A stretch of 36,945 nucleotides of DNA from DATDDB01 sp035260545 (GTDB taxonomy: Bacteria; Pseudomonadota; Gammaproteobacteria; Burkholderiales; Gallionellaceae), in NCBI GenBank assembly GCA_035260545.1, contig DATFUZ010000003.1, positions 1 through 36,945 of the forward strand. Direction: 5' to 3'. Of this stretch, positions 8,361 to 16,027 are shown one piece after another (positions within the stretch are counted from its first letter, which is position 1; every line of letters starts with the position of its first letter). The position numbers and the translations under genes are program-made. The notes below the pieces were generated by a model. It was given only the letters and a program-made list of their open reading frames with translations. It made no database searches and was not told the DNA's origin.

Positions 8361-8380
8361 ATTGAGAATGCTTCTCATTT
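8361..8380 (+). promoter_or_regulatory. Fur box 1 (tandem iron-responsive operator)
   Basis: The sequence ATTGAGAATGCTTCTCATTT matches the 7-1-7 Fur core TGAGAAT-N-CTTCTCA with one deviation from dyad symmetry. It lies about 80-100 bases before the cupredoxin start. The same core recurs 32 bases downstream, about three helical turns, placing both boxes on the same DNA face. Confidence 0.8.
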
Positions 8381-8391
8381 ACAATCGCAAC

Positions 8392-8412
8392 AAATGAGAA
8401 TGCTTCTCATTT
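8392..8412 (+). promoter_or_regulatory. Fur box 2 (tandem iron-responsive operator)
   Basis: AAATGAGAATGCTTCTCATTT is palindromic except for its central three bases and contains the same TGAGAATGCTTCTCA core as box 1. It lies 49-69 bases before the cupredoxin ATG, where Fur with ferrous iron would block RNA polymerase. Two such boxes predict tight, cooperative repression in iron-replete cells. Confidence 0.82.
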
Positions 8413-8460
8413 AGATATAGCGATGCTTTTTTGTGATTTGCCCTATTCAGAGGAGAAAGT

Positions 8461-8814
8461 ATGCGAGTCATTTTCTTATTCGCCGCCCTTGTGGCGGGCA
8501 CGCTGGCAGCGACCGGGAGCAGCTACGCGGCGGACGAGGCGCCCGCCCTGACGCTGCGCAACAAGCAATTCGTGCCCAACGAGTTGACGGTGCCTGCAGG
8601 CGTCAAGGTCAAGCTGGTTGTCCGCAACGAGGACAGCGTGGCCGCCGAATTCGAAAGCTATGACCTTTCCCGCGAGGTCGTCGTTGCCGCCCAGGGCCAG
8701 GTGACCATATTCATCGGCCCCCTGAAGCCCGGGCGCTACGGCTTTTTCAACGATTTCGATCGCTCGATGACAGGGTGGATCGTGGCGCAACCCGCCGCGG
8801 CGGACAAGAAATAG
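8461..8814 (+). CDS. Exported cupredoxin-fold protein, Fur-controlled
   Basis: 117 residues with a Sec signal peptide (MRVIFLFAALVAGTLAATGSSYA, probably cut near AYA/AD) and one cupredoxin domain: FVPNELTVPAGVKVKLVVRN, then AAEFESYDL and GPLKPGRYGFFNDF. The pattern is that of the small cupredoxins that accompany FTR1-type iron permeases, but no permease gene is in view. The mature part contains no His and no Cys, so a type 1 copper site cannot form; only Met, Glu and Asp remain as possible ligands. The start has an ideal AGGAG at 8451-8455. Two Fur boxes upstream indicate induction under iron limitation. The role is probably periplasmic iron handling, inferred from regulation and family. Confidence 0.85.
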   Translation: MRVIFLFAALVAGTLAATGSSYAADEAPALTLRNKQFVPNELTVPAGVKVKLVVRNEDSVAAEFESYDLSREVVVAAQGQVTIFIGPLKPGRYGFFNDFDRSMTGWIVAQPAAADKK

Positions 8815-8874
8815 CAGCAGGCCGGCGGCGGGCAACGCCGCATGTCGCCGCCGTCGCGCGGCTGGAAGATCAAC

Positions 8875-9624
8875 ATGAATTTCGCACAACGAATTATGAG
8901 AACGGCAGTCGGGGGACTGTTGTTGCTGGCTTTAACGGGCGTACAAACGGCACGGGCGGACAATGATTTCATTGTCTATTCGCCTTATGTCTATCAAGGA
9001 CAGACCGAGGTTGAGGCCTACGGCTTCGCCTCCCAGGATGGACGTCCCAACCTGAACGGCACGGCCGGGTACAACATCTCGGTGGCGCACGCGATGACCA
9101 GTTGGTGGAAGCCGGAAGTCTATGTTGGCGAGTTCAACCGCTTTCCCGGCAGCAACACGTATTTGTCCGGCTATGAATTTGAAAACACCTTCCAGTTGAC
9201 CGACGTAGGCGAATACTGGGCCGATATTGGCTTTCTGGCCTCCTATGCCTATGTCAGACAGCCGGGACAGCCCGCCCAGGCGGAATTCGGACCGCTGTTC
9301 GAAAAGCACACAGGACATATCTACCAGCGGCTCAACCTGATCTGGGAAAAGCAGATCGGCGCCGGCGCCAGCGGCCAGTATATGTTCCGCGGGGCCTACA
9401 GCATGAGCTACCGCTTCAATGTCGGGCGGTCGACCCTGGCTCCCGGGCTGGAGGCATATTACCGCCCCGCAGACAATGCGCACCAGATCGGTCCCATGCT
9501 GAGCGGCGAGTTCTATCCCGAAGGCAGAAGCGAGCTGGAATGGCGCATTGGCGTGGTGTACGGGGTGAATGCCGGCGCGCCGGTCAGGACGCTGCTAGGC
9601 CGCATCGAATATGAATTTTTCTGA
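8875..9624 (+). CDS. Putative outer-membrane beta-barrel protein, partner of the cupredoxin
   Basis: 249 residues with a signal peptide (hydrophobic AVGGLLLLALTGVQTARA) and a mature part starting DNDFIVYSPYVYQGQTEVEAYG. It is rich in alternating aromatic and polar strands and ends in a Phe (RIEYEFF), the usual C-terminal signature of BAM-inserted barrels. I do not recognise a named family. I chose ATG 8875 because a GGAAG lies six bases before it; an upstream ATG at 8842 lacks a site and would add charged residues before the signal peptide. It begins 60 bases after the cupredoxin stop with no terminator seen, so it is likely in the same Fur-controlled unit and may form the outer-membrane end of the same pathway. 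Confidence 0.75.
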   Translation: MNFAQRIMRTAVGGLLLLALTGVQTARADNDFIVYSPYVYQGQTEVEAYGFASQDGRPNLNGTAGYNISVAHAMTSWWKPEVYVGEFNRFPGSNTYLSGYEFENTFQLTDVGEYWADIGFLASYAYVRQPGQPAQAEFGPLFEKHTGHIYQRLNLIWEKQIGAGASGQYMFRGAYSMSYRFNVGRSTLAPGLEAYYRPADNAHQIGPMLSGEFYPEGRSELEWRIGVVYGVNAGAPVRTLLGRIEYEFF

Positions 9625-9842
9625 GAGGACTGCCGTCGCGCAGCAGCAGCCCGCCCAAACGTAACATCTACGCAACAGCAACCTTCGCGCCCGAATCCGG
9701 GCCCTTCCCGCCCTGCTGCACCGGCGCGACAGTTCCGCGCGGGCAGGGCCGCCTCGAAGCCATCGCGCCCGGCGCCAAAACCTTGCTAGAATATGTATCG
9801 TGCATCGATGTATCCCCGTCCTCGTGACAAAATTAACTAGTT

Positions 9843-11846
9843 GTGCGGCCACACCAGGAGCTGGCCTCCGGCCCGCTTGCTAAGGGTAGTAAAATTAAGT
9901 CGACCATTCCAGAAATCCCGGGCTTTCGATCCTCATGGATGGCGCCCAGCCTGGCCATGGGCCTGCTGCTGCTGTTCGCGGCCGTCACCCAGCACTGGAT
10001 CGTCAGCTATTTCGAAAGCCAGATCAACAACGAGATGAAGCTTCGCTCGGGAGAGCTGGCCGACGGGCTGATCAACGGCATGAACATGCTGATGGTCACC
10101 GGGCAGATCAGCGATCCCAACAACCGCCTGCTGCTGCTGAGCAAGATGGCGGCATCCCGCGGGGTGGATGAGCTCAGGATCATACGAGCCAAACAGGTGC
10201 AGAACCAATTCGGCCCCGGTCTGCCGTCGGAGCAGGCCAAGGATGCGCTGGACCACGAGGCAATTGCATCGAAGAAACCGGTTTACTCGATCATTCAGCG
10301 GCCCGACGGCCAGCGCCAGTTCCGGGCTGTGATCCCCTTCATCGCCAGCACAAATTTCCGCGGCACCAACTGCCTGAGCTGCCACCACGTCAAGGCGGGC
10401 AGCGTCAACGGCGCCGCCAGCATCCGCCTGAACATGAAGGATGCGGACGAACAACTCGCGCGCGTCAGGCGCTGGGTGTGGACAGGGGACATTACCCTGG
10501 TGTTGATGCTGGCGGTGATCGTCGTCTGGCGCAAGGTAGACCGGCGCATTCAGGCCCTCGCCAACTACGATCCGGTGACCGGCCTGCCCAACCGCAACCT
10601 GCTGCATGACCGGATTTCGCAGGCCATCCACTTCGCCCGCCGCTATGAGCGGACCATGGCCATCCTGTTCATCGACCTCGACGACTTCAAGGTGGTCAAC
10701 GACAGTCTGGGACACAATGTGGGAGATCAGTTGCTGCGCGAGCTCGGAAGGCGCTTCCTTGGCTGCGTGCGCGAAGTCGACTCCGTGGCCAGGATCGGCG
10801 GTGACGAGTTCGTCATCGTGTTGACCGGTATTGCACACCGCGGCGACGTAGCCGCCATCGCCGAGAAAGTGCTGGAGGCTCTTGCCAAGCCCTTCATTCT
10901 CGAAGGCCGCGAGGTCTTCATCTCCTCCAGCATCGGCATCGCCAGCTATCCCAAGGATGGCCAGAACGAAGCCGCCCTGCTCAAGAACGCAGACTCCGCG
11001 ATGTACCACGCCAAGGAGCGAGGCAAGGGCAACTACCAGTTCTACGCCGCAGAGATGAACGAAATGGCGCTGGAGCGCCTGTCGCTGATCAACGACCTGC
11101 ACCGCGCGCTGGAACGGAACGAGTTCATCCTGCACTACCAGCCCCAGGTGAACATCGCCAGCGGCAAGATCAGCGGCGTCGAGGCGCTGATTCGCTGGCA
11201 GCACCCGCGCAAGGGCACTATTCCGCCGATGATATTCATTCCGGTTGCGGAAGAGACGCGTCTCATCATCCCCATCGGGCAATGGATATTGCGCAAGGCC
11301 TGTGCCCAGGCCATGGAATGGCACAGGGCCGGATTCGAAATCACACTCTCGGTCAATCTATCGGTACTGCAGGTGGAAGAACGCAAACTGGTGGAGCTGG
11401 TCGAGGACACCCTGCGCGAGACCGGCATGAACCCGAAATTCCTCGAACTCGAATTGACGGAAAATATCCTGATCCAGCGTCCGGACATCATCTACAACGT
11501 ATTCCAGCAGCTCAGGGGACTCGGCGTGCGCCTGGCCATCGACGATTTCGGCACCGGCTATTCTTCGCTCAGCTACCTTAGCAAGCTGCCGATCGACAAG
11601 CTCAAGATAGACCGCTCGTTCATTCACGACCTGGCAAACAACGCCGACGACCGGTCGATCGTTGAGGCCATCATTTCCCTGGCCCACAGCCTGCGGCTCA
11701 GGTCAATCGCCGAAGGCGTGGAAACGCCGGAACAGGAAAAGATACTGCGCCGGCTGGATTGCGATGAACTGCAGGGCTACATCTACAGCCCGCCATTGCC
11801 CCAGGAAGAACTGACCGCCCTGCTGAGGGCCGCGCGCGAAGCCTAG
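9843..11846 (+). CDS. Membrane c-heme sensor protein with GGDEF and EAL domains
   Basis: Up to 667 residues. A membrane segment (about 34-54, APSLAMGLLLLFAAVTQHWIV) is followed by a periplasmic sensor (55-210), a second membrane segment (212-229), GGDEF (about 240-405) and EAL (about 412-665). The sensor holds TNCLSCHHVKAG with a CxxCH heme c motif at 177-181. The cyclase motif GGDEF (319-323) and inhibitory site RxxD (310-313) are intact. EAL (446-448), ELTEN, DDFGTGYSS and EGVET are also intact, so both cyclic-di-GMP synthesis and breakdown are possible. The heme suggests redox or gas sensing. The start is uncertain: GTG 9843 has no clear ribosome site, and ATG 9939 would still keep the first membrane segment. 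Confidence 0.93.
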   Translation: MRPHQELASGPLAKGSKIKSTIPEIPGFRSSWMAPSLAMGLLLLFAAVTQHWIVSYFESQINNEMKLRSGELADGLINGMNMLMVTGQISDPNNRLLLLSKMAASRGVDELRIIRAKQVQNQFGPGLPSEQAKDALDHEAIASKKPVYSIIQRPDGQRQFRAVIPFIASTNFRGTNCLSCHHVKAGSVNGAASIRLNMKDADEQLARVRRWVWTGDITLVLMLAVIVVWRKVDRRIQALANYDPVTGLPNRNLLHDRISQAIHFARRYERTMAILFIDLDDFKVVNDSLGHNVGDQLLRELGRRFLGCVREVDSVARIGGDEFVIVLTGIAHRGDVAAIAEKVLEALAKPFILEGREVFISSSIGIASYPKDGQNEAALLKNADSAMYHAKERGKGNYQFYAAEMNEMALERLSLINDLHRALERNEFILHYQPQVNIASGKISGVEALIRWQHPRKGTIPPMIFIPVAEETRLIIPIGQWILRKACAQAMEWHRAGFEITLSVNLSVLQVEERKLVELVEDTLRETGMNPKFLELELTENILIQRPDIIYNVFQQLRGLGVRLAIDDFGTGYSSLSYLSKLPIDKLKIDRSFIHDLANNADDRSIVEAIISLAHSLRLRSIAEGVETPEQEKILRRLDCDELQGYIYSPPLPQEELTALLRAAREA

Positions 11847-11918
11847 CCGGCGCTGCTCAGTTCGCCCTGTCCGTTGTAAAATTACGCCGTTTCAGCAACC
11901 ACCCGGACAGGAGAGACC

Positions 11919-12305
11919 ATGTCAAGCAAGCAAATCATCCAGACCCCAGACGCGCCCGCCGCCATCGGGACCTATTCCCAGGGCGTGCGTATAAACGACA
12001 CCGTCTACCTTTCCGGCCAGATCGGGCTTGACCCCTCCACCATGCAGATGGCCGAGAGCACCGAGGGGCAAATCCATCGCGTATTCCAGAACTTGCGCGC
12101 GGTCGCCCTGGCCGCCGGGGGCTCGCTCGACGATATCGTGAAACTGAACATCTACCTGACCGACCTCGCCCATTTCGCCAAGGTAAATGAGCTCATGGCC
12201 ACCTACTTCCGCCAGCCCTACCCGGCGCGTGCCGCGGTAGGCGTCGCGGCGCTGCCGCGCGACGCGCAAGTGGAAATGGACGCCGTGCTCTACTTGCAGG
12301 ACTGA
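11919..12305 (+). CDS. ridA: RidA-family enamine/imine deaminase
   Basis: 128 residues, typical RidA (YjgF/YER057c/UK114) length. Features include GTYSQGVRINDTVYLSGQIGLDP near residues 17-39, QNLRAVALAAGGSLDDIVK and the C-terminal PARAAVGVAALPRDAQVEMDAV, which carries the conserved Arg that contacts the substrate carboxylate. RidA hydrolyses reactive 2-aminoacrylate and related imines released by PLP enzymes such as threonine dehydratase. An ideal AGGAG lies seven bases before the ATG. Its stop overlaps the region where recG coding begins, so the two genes are likely one operon. Confidence 0.95.
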   Translation: MSSKQIIQTPDAPAAIGTYSQGVRINDTVYLSGQIGLDPSTMQMAESTEGQIHRVFQNLRAVALAAGGSLDDIVKLNIYLTDLAHFAKVNELMATYFRQPYPARAAVGVAALPRDAQVEMDAVLYLQD

Positions 12306-14362
12306 CCGCCATCGACGCGTCCGCTGCCGACACCGGCCTGAGCGGCATTCCCAAGGCCACGGTTGCCAAGCTGGAAAAGCTGGGCATCCGTGACCGCCTG
12401 GGGCTGGTGCTGCACCTGCCGTTGCGTTACGAGGATGAGACGCAGATCGCGCCCGTAGCGGCGCTGACGCCCGGCGTCACCGCACAGGTGGAGGGCGAGA
12501 TCATCCACAGCGAGGTGGTGTTTCGTCCGCGCCGCAGCCTGGTGTGCCAGCTCCAGGACGACAGCGGCGTCCTGCACCTGCGCTTCCTTAATTTCTACCC
12601 CAGCCAGCAGAAGCAGTTGGCGGTCGGACGCCGCATCCGCGCGCTGGGCGAGCCGCGCATGGGCTATTTCGGCATCGAGATGGTGCACCCGAAGTGCCGT
12701 GCCGCAGGCGACGGCACACCGCTCAAGAAATCGTTGACGCCGGTCTATCCCACCACCGCCGGACTGCCCCAAGCCACGCTGAGCAAATACATCCACGCCG
12801 CACTGGGCGCATCCCCGCTGCCCGATACATTGCCACCCGCCCTGCTCGCCCGCCTCAAGCTGCCGGCCTTCGCCGACAGCGTGCGCCTGCTGCATGACCC
12901 GCCGCCGGATGCGGACGAGGATGCGCTCGCGCGCCGCGCACACCCGGCCTGGGTGCGCATCAAGTTCGACGAGCTGCTGGCGCAACAGCTTTCGATGCGG
13001 GTGCACTATCGCAAGCGCCACAGCCGCAACGCCGCACCACTGCCGGCGCAACACCGGCTTACCGCGCAATTGCTGGCTTCCCTGCCGTTCGCGCTGACCG
13101 CTGCGCAGCAGAAGACCCTCGCCGAAATCAGCCGCGACCTCGAGCGCACACACCCCATGCAGCGCCTGCTGCAAGGCGACGTGGGCTCGGGCAAGACCGT
13201 GGTGGCAGCACTCGCCGCGCTGCAAGCCATCGAGAACGGCTACCAGGCGGCGCTGATGTCGCCGACCGAGATTCTCGCCGAACAGCACTATCTCAAGCTG
13301 CGCGACTGGCTGGCGCCGCTGGGCATCGCGCCGGTATGGCTGACCGGCAGCCTGAAGAAGAAGGAGAAACAGGCCGCCGCAGCGCGCATCGCGGCGGGAG
13401 AAACGCAACTCGCCATCGGCACCCACGCCCTGTTTCAGGACGATGTCGCCTTCGCCAGGCTGGGATTGGTGATCGTGGACGAGCAGCATAAATTCGGCGT
13501 GCAGCAGCGCCTGGCCCTGCGCGGCAAGGGCGAAGAGCCGCACCAGTTGATGATGAGCGCGACCCCCATTCCGCGCACGCTGGCGATGAGCTACTACGCC
13601 GACCTGGACGTGTCGGTGATAGACGAACTGCCTCCCGGGCGCACACCGGTGGTGACCAAACTGGTGAGCGACGCACGGCGTGAGGAAGTGTTCGAGCGCG
13701 TGCGCGCGGCCTGCCTGGAGGGGCGGCAGGCCTACTGGGTGTGCCCGCTGATCGAGGAATCGGACGCGCTGGAAGTGGAACTGCAGACCGCGATCGACAC
13801 CTGCGACGACCTGCGCACGGCATTCCCCGAGCTTGGCATCGGCCTGGTGCACGGGCGTCTGCCGCCGGCAGAGAAAGCCGCCATCATGGCCGAATTCAAG
13901 GCCGGCAAGCTGCAAATTCTGGTGGCGACCACGGTGATCGAGGTGGGCGTGGACGTGCCCAACGCCAGCCTGATGGTGATAGACCACGCCGAGCGCATGG
14001 GGCTGGCGCAGTTGCACCAGTTGCGCGGCCGGGTGGGACGGGGGGCGGCGCAAAGCATGTGCATTCTGCTCTACCAGCAGCCGCTGTCGGAACTGGCGCG
14101 GGCGCGCTTGAAAATCATCTATGAGAATACCGACGGCTTCGAGATCGCCCAGCACGACCTGCGCCTGCGCGGCCCCGGCGAGCTGCTGGGCGCGCGCCAG
14201 AGTGGCGTGCCCATGCTGCGCTTCGCCGACATCAGCGCCGACGCCGAGTTGCTCAACAGCGCGCGCGTCGTCGCCGACGAATTACTGCGCGACCACCCCG
14301 AGGCCGCGCACGCCCACCTGCAGCGCTGGCTGGCAAGCAGGCACGATTTCCTGCATGCCTAA
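12302..14362 (+). CDS. recG: ATP-dependent DNA helicase RecG
   Basis: About 686 residues if coding begins at or near 12302, close to the usual 690. The N-terminal wedge domain includes LEKLGIRDRLGLVLHLPLRY; helicase motifs follow: GDVGSGKT (about 292-299), DEQHKFG (about 394-400), MSATPIPRTLAMS, TTVIEVGVDVPNAS and QLRGRVGRG. RecG reverses stalled forks and branch-migrates Holliday junctions. Homology clearly extends upstream of the first standard start (GTG 12407), yet the open frame from 12191 to 12407 has no ATG, GTG or TTG. A CTG at 12302 overlapping the ridA stop, or an ATC at 12311 after AGGA, are the candidates, so the exact start is unknown. The last 25 bases recur at 15338-15366. Confidence 0.95.
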   Translation: MTAIDASAADTGLSGIPKATVAKLEKLGIRDRLGLVLHLPLRYEDETQIAPVAALTPGVTAQVEGEIIHSEVVFRPRRSLVCQLQDDSGVLHLRFLNFYPSQQKQLAVGRRIRALGEPRMGYFGIEMVHPKCRAAGDGTPLKKSLTPVYPTTAGLPQATLSKYIHAALGASPLPDTLPPALLARLKLPAFADSVRLLHDPPPDADEDALARRAHPAWVRIKFDELLAQQLSMRVHYRKRHSRNAAPLPAQHRLTAQLLASLPFALTAAQQKTLAEISRDLERTHPMQRLLQGDVGSGKTVVAALAALQAIENGYQAALMSPTEILAEQHYLKLRDWLAPLGIAPVWLTGSLKKKEKQAAAARIAAGETQLAIGTHALFQDDVAFARLGLVIVDEQHKFGVQQRLALRGKGEEPHQLMMSATPIPRTLAMSYYADLDVSVIDELPPGRTPVVTKLVSDARREEVFERVRAACLEGRQAYWVCPLIEESDALEVELQTAIDTCDDLRTAFPELGIGLVHGRLPPAEKAAIMAEFKAGKLQILVATTVIEVGVDVPNASLMVIDHAERMGLAQLHQLRGRVGRGAAQSMCILLYQQPLSELARARLKIIYENTDGFEIAQHDLRLRGPGELLGARQSGVPMLRFADISADAELLNSARVVADELLRDHPEAAHAHLQRWLASRHDFLHA

Positions 14363-14364
14363 AG
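14336..14364 (+). repeat. Direct repeat, proximal copy (recG 3' end)
   Basis: Twenty-nine bases from AGCAGGCACGATTTCCTGCA onward, encoding the last residues of RecG plus its stop. They match 15338-15366 at 27 of 29 positions. The interval between copies is 1,002 bases and contains only the FkbM methyltransferase gene. Confidence 0.9.
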
Positions 14365-14386
14365 CTGACGGTCGAAGGCCGCGCGC

Positions 14387-15259
14387 TCAACAGCTGAAGA
14401 GAGCGGCGAATTCACCCTGCAGATTCGTACCCTGCAGCGCATCGTAGTGGCGAAAGCAATAGAAGGCCAGATCCGGACTGTCATACATTTGCGCCAGCAT
14501 ACCCAGCTTGAGCAGTTTTTTCGCTGAGAGCTGCGGAATCTGCACGACGTCCCGGATGAAAAGCGCATCAGCCCAGATATCCTGCGTGCCGACAGTGGGA
14601 TCGTTGTTCAGGACGATGGGCGCCAGCGAACGCGTGCCGCGCGTGAGGAATTTGTGGAACATGATATTGTCTCGCCGCAACTGGGTGCAGACGTCGCCAA
14701 ACAAGGGCTGATTCACGTAGTGGGGAATGAATTCAACCTCGGACACGATTGCGACGACCTCGCCCAGCACTTGGCACCCCCCCTGGAAGATGTCCAGTTC
14801 CGCCCCCTGCACGTCTATCTTGATGAAATCAACCGGCCCAATAGCCTGTTCTTCGGCAAAATGATCCAAGCTAACCGTCTCGATTTCCCTGACCCCCACC
14901 AAGTCTGCAAGCTCAAACTCATTGTAGAGCGAGAGCAGCGGCTTGTTGGGTTCATATAGCGAACTGCACATGGGGGCCAGCGTTTCATAGAAGGGCCGTT
15001 TTTCTTCGGCGCGTCCCAGCGCCTTCGCGAAGAATCTGATTCCCGGCGGCGACTCGCGATTCAGTTTTTTGCAGAGCGCCTCGTCCACCTCGAACGCGAA
15101 CACCCTTGATCCCGGAAAATAATCCAGCAACCTGTGAGATCGCTCCGGCGGCCCGCCAATAGGGGCCGCGCCAACCTCGAGCGCGGTGAATATCAGCGTA
15201 TCGTCGTGACGCAAGATCAGTTCGGCAAGTCTTGCCAACAGGGTATCCATATCGTTCAT
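14387..15259 (-). CDS. FkbM-family SAM-dependent methyltransferase
   Basis: 290 residues if started at ATG 15259 (MNDMDTLLARLAELILRHDD). SAM-binding motif I is ALEVGAAPIGG near residues 25-35, with the acidic FAFEVDEALCKKLN after it. The FkbM hallmark FIKIDVQGAELDIFQGG lies near the middle. FkbM enzymes O-methylate sugars, glycans or secondary metabolites; the substrate is unknown. The frame stays open upstream to ATG 15358 (MEEIVPAREL), so a longer form is possible. The gene faces recG, lies between two copies of the recG 3' end, and is less GC-rich (about 55-57% in two 60-base lines I counted, against 67% in a recG line), all suggesting acquisition by transfer. Confidence 0.88.
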   Translation of the reverse strand: MNDMDTLLARLAELILRHDDTLIFTALEVGAAPIGGPPERSHRLLDYFPGSRVFAFEVDEALCKKLNRESPPGIRFFAKALGRAEEKRPFYETLAPMCSSLYEPNKPLLSLYNEFELADLVGVREIETVSLDHFAEEQAIGPVDFIKIDVQGAELDIFQGGCQVLGEVVAIVSEVEFIPHYVNQPLFGDVCTQLRRDNIMFHKFLTRGTRSLAPIVLNNDPTVGTQDIWADALFIRDVVQIPQLSAKKLLKLGMLAQMYDSPDLAFYCFRHYDALQGTNLQGEFAALFSC

Positions 15260-15337
15260 TTCAGCAAGCCTTCGTTCCGGTACGTCAATATCGTATGGGC
15301 AGGACAATTGAGCCCAAGCCATCCTGGGCAGCTCGCG

Positions 15338-15366
15338 AGCAGGCACGATTTCCTCCATGCCTGAAG
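15338..15366 (+). repeat. Direct repeat, distal copy (displaced recG-like 3' end)
   Basis: AGCAGGCACGATTTCCTCCA and the following nine bases, with two mismatches to 14336-14364. Read in the recG frame, and including the two codons before it, it still encodes LASRHDFLHA-stop. The differences are synonymous (CTG/CTC, GCA/GCG, CTG/CTC) or exchange TAA for TGA, as expected of a genuine diverged recG end rather than a chance match. Confidence 0.88.
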
Positions 15367-15628
15367 GCTTGCGCCGGACGGGCGGGCGCGCAAAGCAGGC
15401 GAAAGTGGCGGTACCCACCCGATCAGCTCTGGAACAGCGTCACGAATTGCTGTTTCAGGTCTGAGCCCTTCAATCTGTCGCAGTGCTGCAAACAGTAATG
15501 TGTCTTTTTCCATCTCATTCACTGCTAATCGATTCGGGATAAATTGCGTGGAAGCAGCGGCGCGGCGTTTTCAATTTGCGCCCCCGCGGGCCGCCGGACG
15601 GCCCGCACTTTCGCGGCCCGCATGTAAG
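15367..15628 (-). other. Non-coding or relic stretch beyond the distal repeat
   Basis: About 260 bases with no secure gene. A minus-strand frame from ATG 15522 begins MNEMEKDTLLFAALRQIEGL and reads plausibly for about 40 residues, then degenerates to low-complexity sequence and crosses the repeat. Its opening resembles the start of the FkbM protein (MNDMDTLLARL), so it could be the stub of a related or displaced gene. No ribosome site is evident. Confidence 0.35.
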
Positions 15629-16015
15629 TCAGCTCGGATTTGCCAGAATGGCTCCGGTGACAATCACCAGGCCGCGCGCAAGCAGCATCATCTTGCCTTG
15701 GGCGTGGTGATCGGCGCGCGCGGCGGCATCGCCTTGCAGGATCTTGCGCGCCGTGAGTATCTGCATGCCATACAGGAGGTACATGCCGACCAGCAAGGCG
15801 AAATGCATCCACACCAGGAAGGAGAACAGGTCGCCCTGTTCGATCAGGCGGTGGTACCAATTGCGATGCGTATAGAGGTAGATGGGCATGCCGACGTCGA
15901 AGCAGACCATGGCGGCCATCACGGGCACGTGGAACCAGCGGTGGCGGTGCAGGAAGTAGGCGGCCAGCATGACCAGATAGGACACGCTGGCGGCGATAAT
16001 CGCGAGGTAGGACAT
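15629..16015 (-). CDS. Small multi-pass membrane protein of unknown function
   Basis: 128 residues with four hydrophobic segments (about 4-22, 29-48, 63-85 and 108-125). His and Arg occur between the first two (HRHRWFHVP) and in YTHRNWYHRL. The size and histidine pattern recall DUF420/CtaM-like heme-copper oxidase assembly proteins, but I cannot confirm membership. There is no ribosome site at a normal distance. Instead a perfect TATAAT lies six bases before the ATG, so the message may be leaderless. It is followed 27 bases upstream on the same strand by the dioxygenase gene's stop. Confidence 0.7.
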   Translation of the reverse strand: MSYLAIIAASVSYLVMLAAYFLHRHRWFHVPVMAAMVCFDVGMPIYLYTHRNWYHRLIEQGDLFSFLVWMHFALLVGMYLLYGMQILTARKILQGDAAARADHHAQGKMMLLARGLVIVTGAILANPS

Positions 16016-16021
16016 TAAGCG

Positions 16022-16027
16022 ATTATA
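16022..16027 (-). promoter_or_regulatory. Perfect -10 box just before the small membrane-protein gene
   Basis: TATAAT on the minus strand ends six bases before the ATG at 16015, which would put +1 on the A of the start codon. The best -35 match (TTCGGC, 18 bases further upstream) is weak, so the promoter call rests on the -10 alone. Confidence 0.4.

Noticed and set aside
9933..11324. A 463-codon minus-strand frame opposite the GGDEF-EAL gene
   Set aside because: The plus strand encodes intact GGDEF and EAL motifs; the antisense frame has none.
12290..14155. A 621-codon open frame on the minus strand opposite recG
   Set aside because: RecG motifs on the plus strand are unmistakable; the antisense frame is His/Gln/Arg-rich low-complexity sequence, typical of a GC-rich shadow.
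15264..15372. A 10-base inverted repeat GCAAGCCTTC / GAAGGCTTGC near the FkbM start
   Set aside because: Too short to call inverted ends of an insertion sequence; no transposase is present and the 29-base direct repeat explains the locus better.
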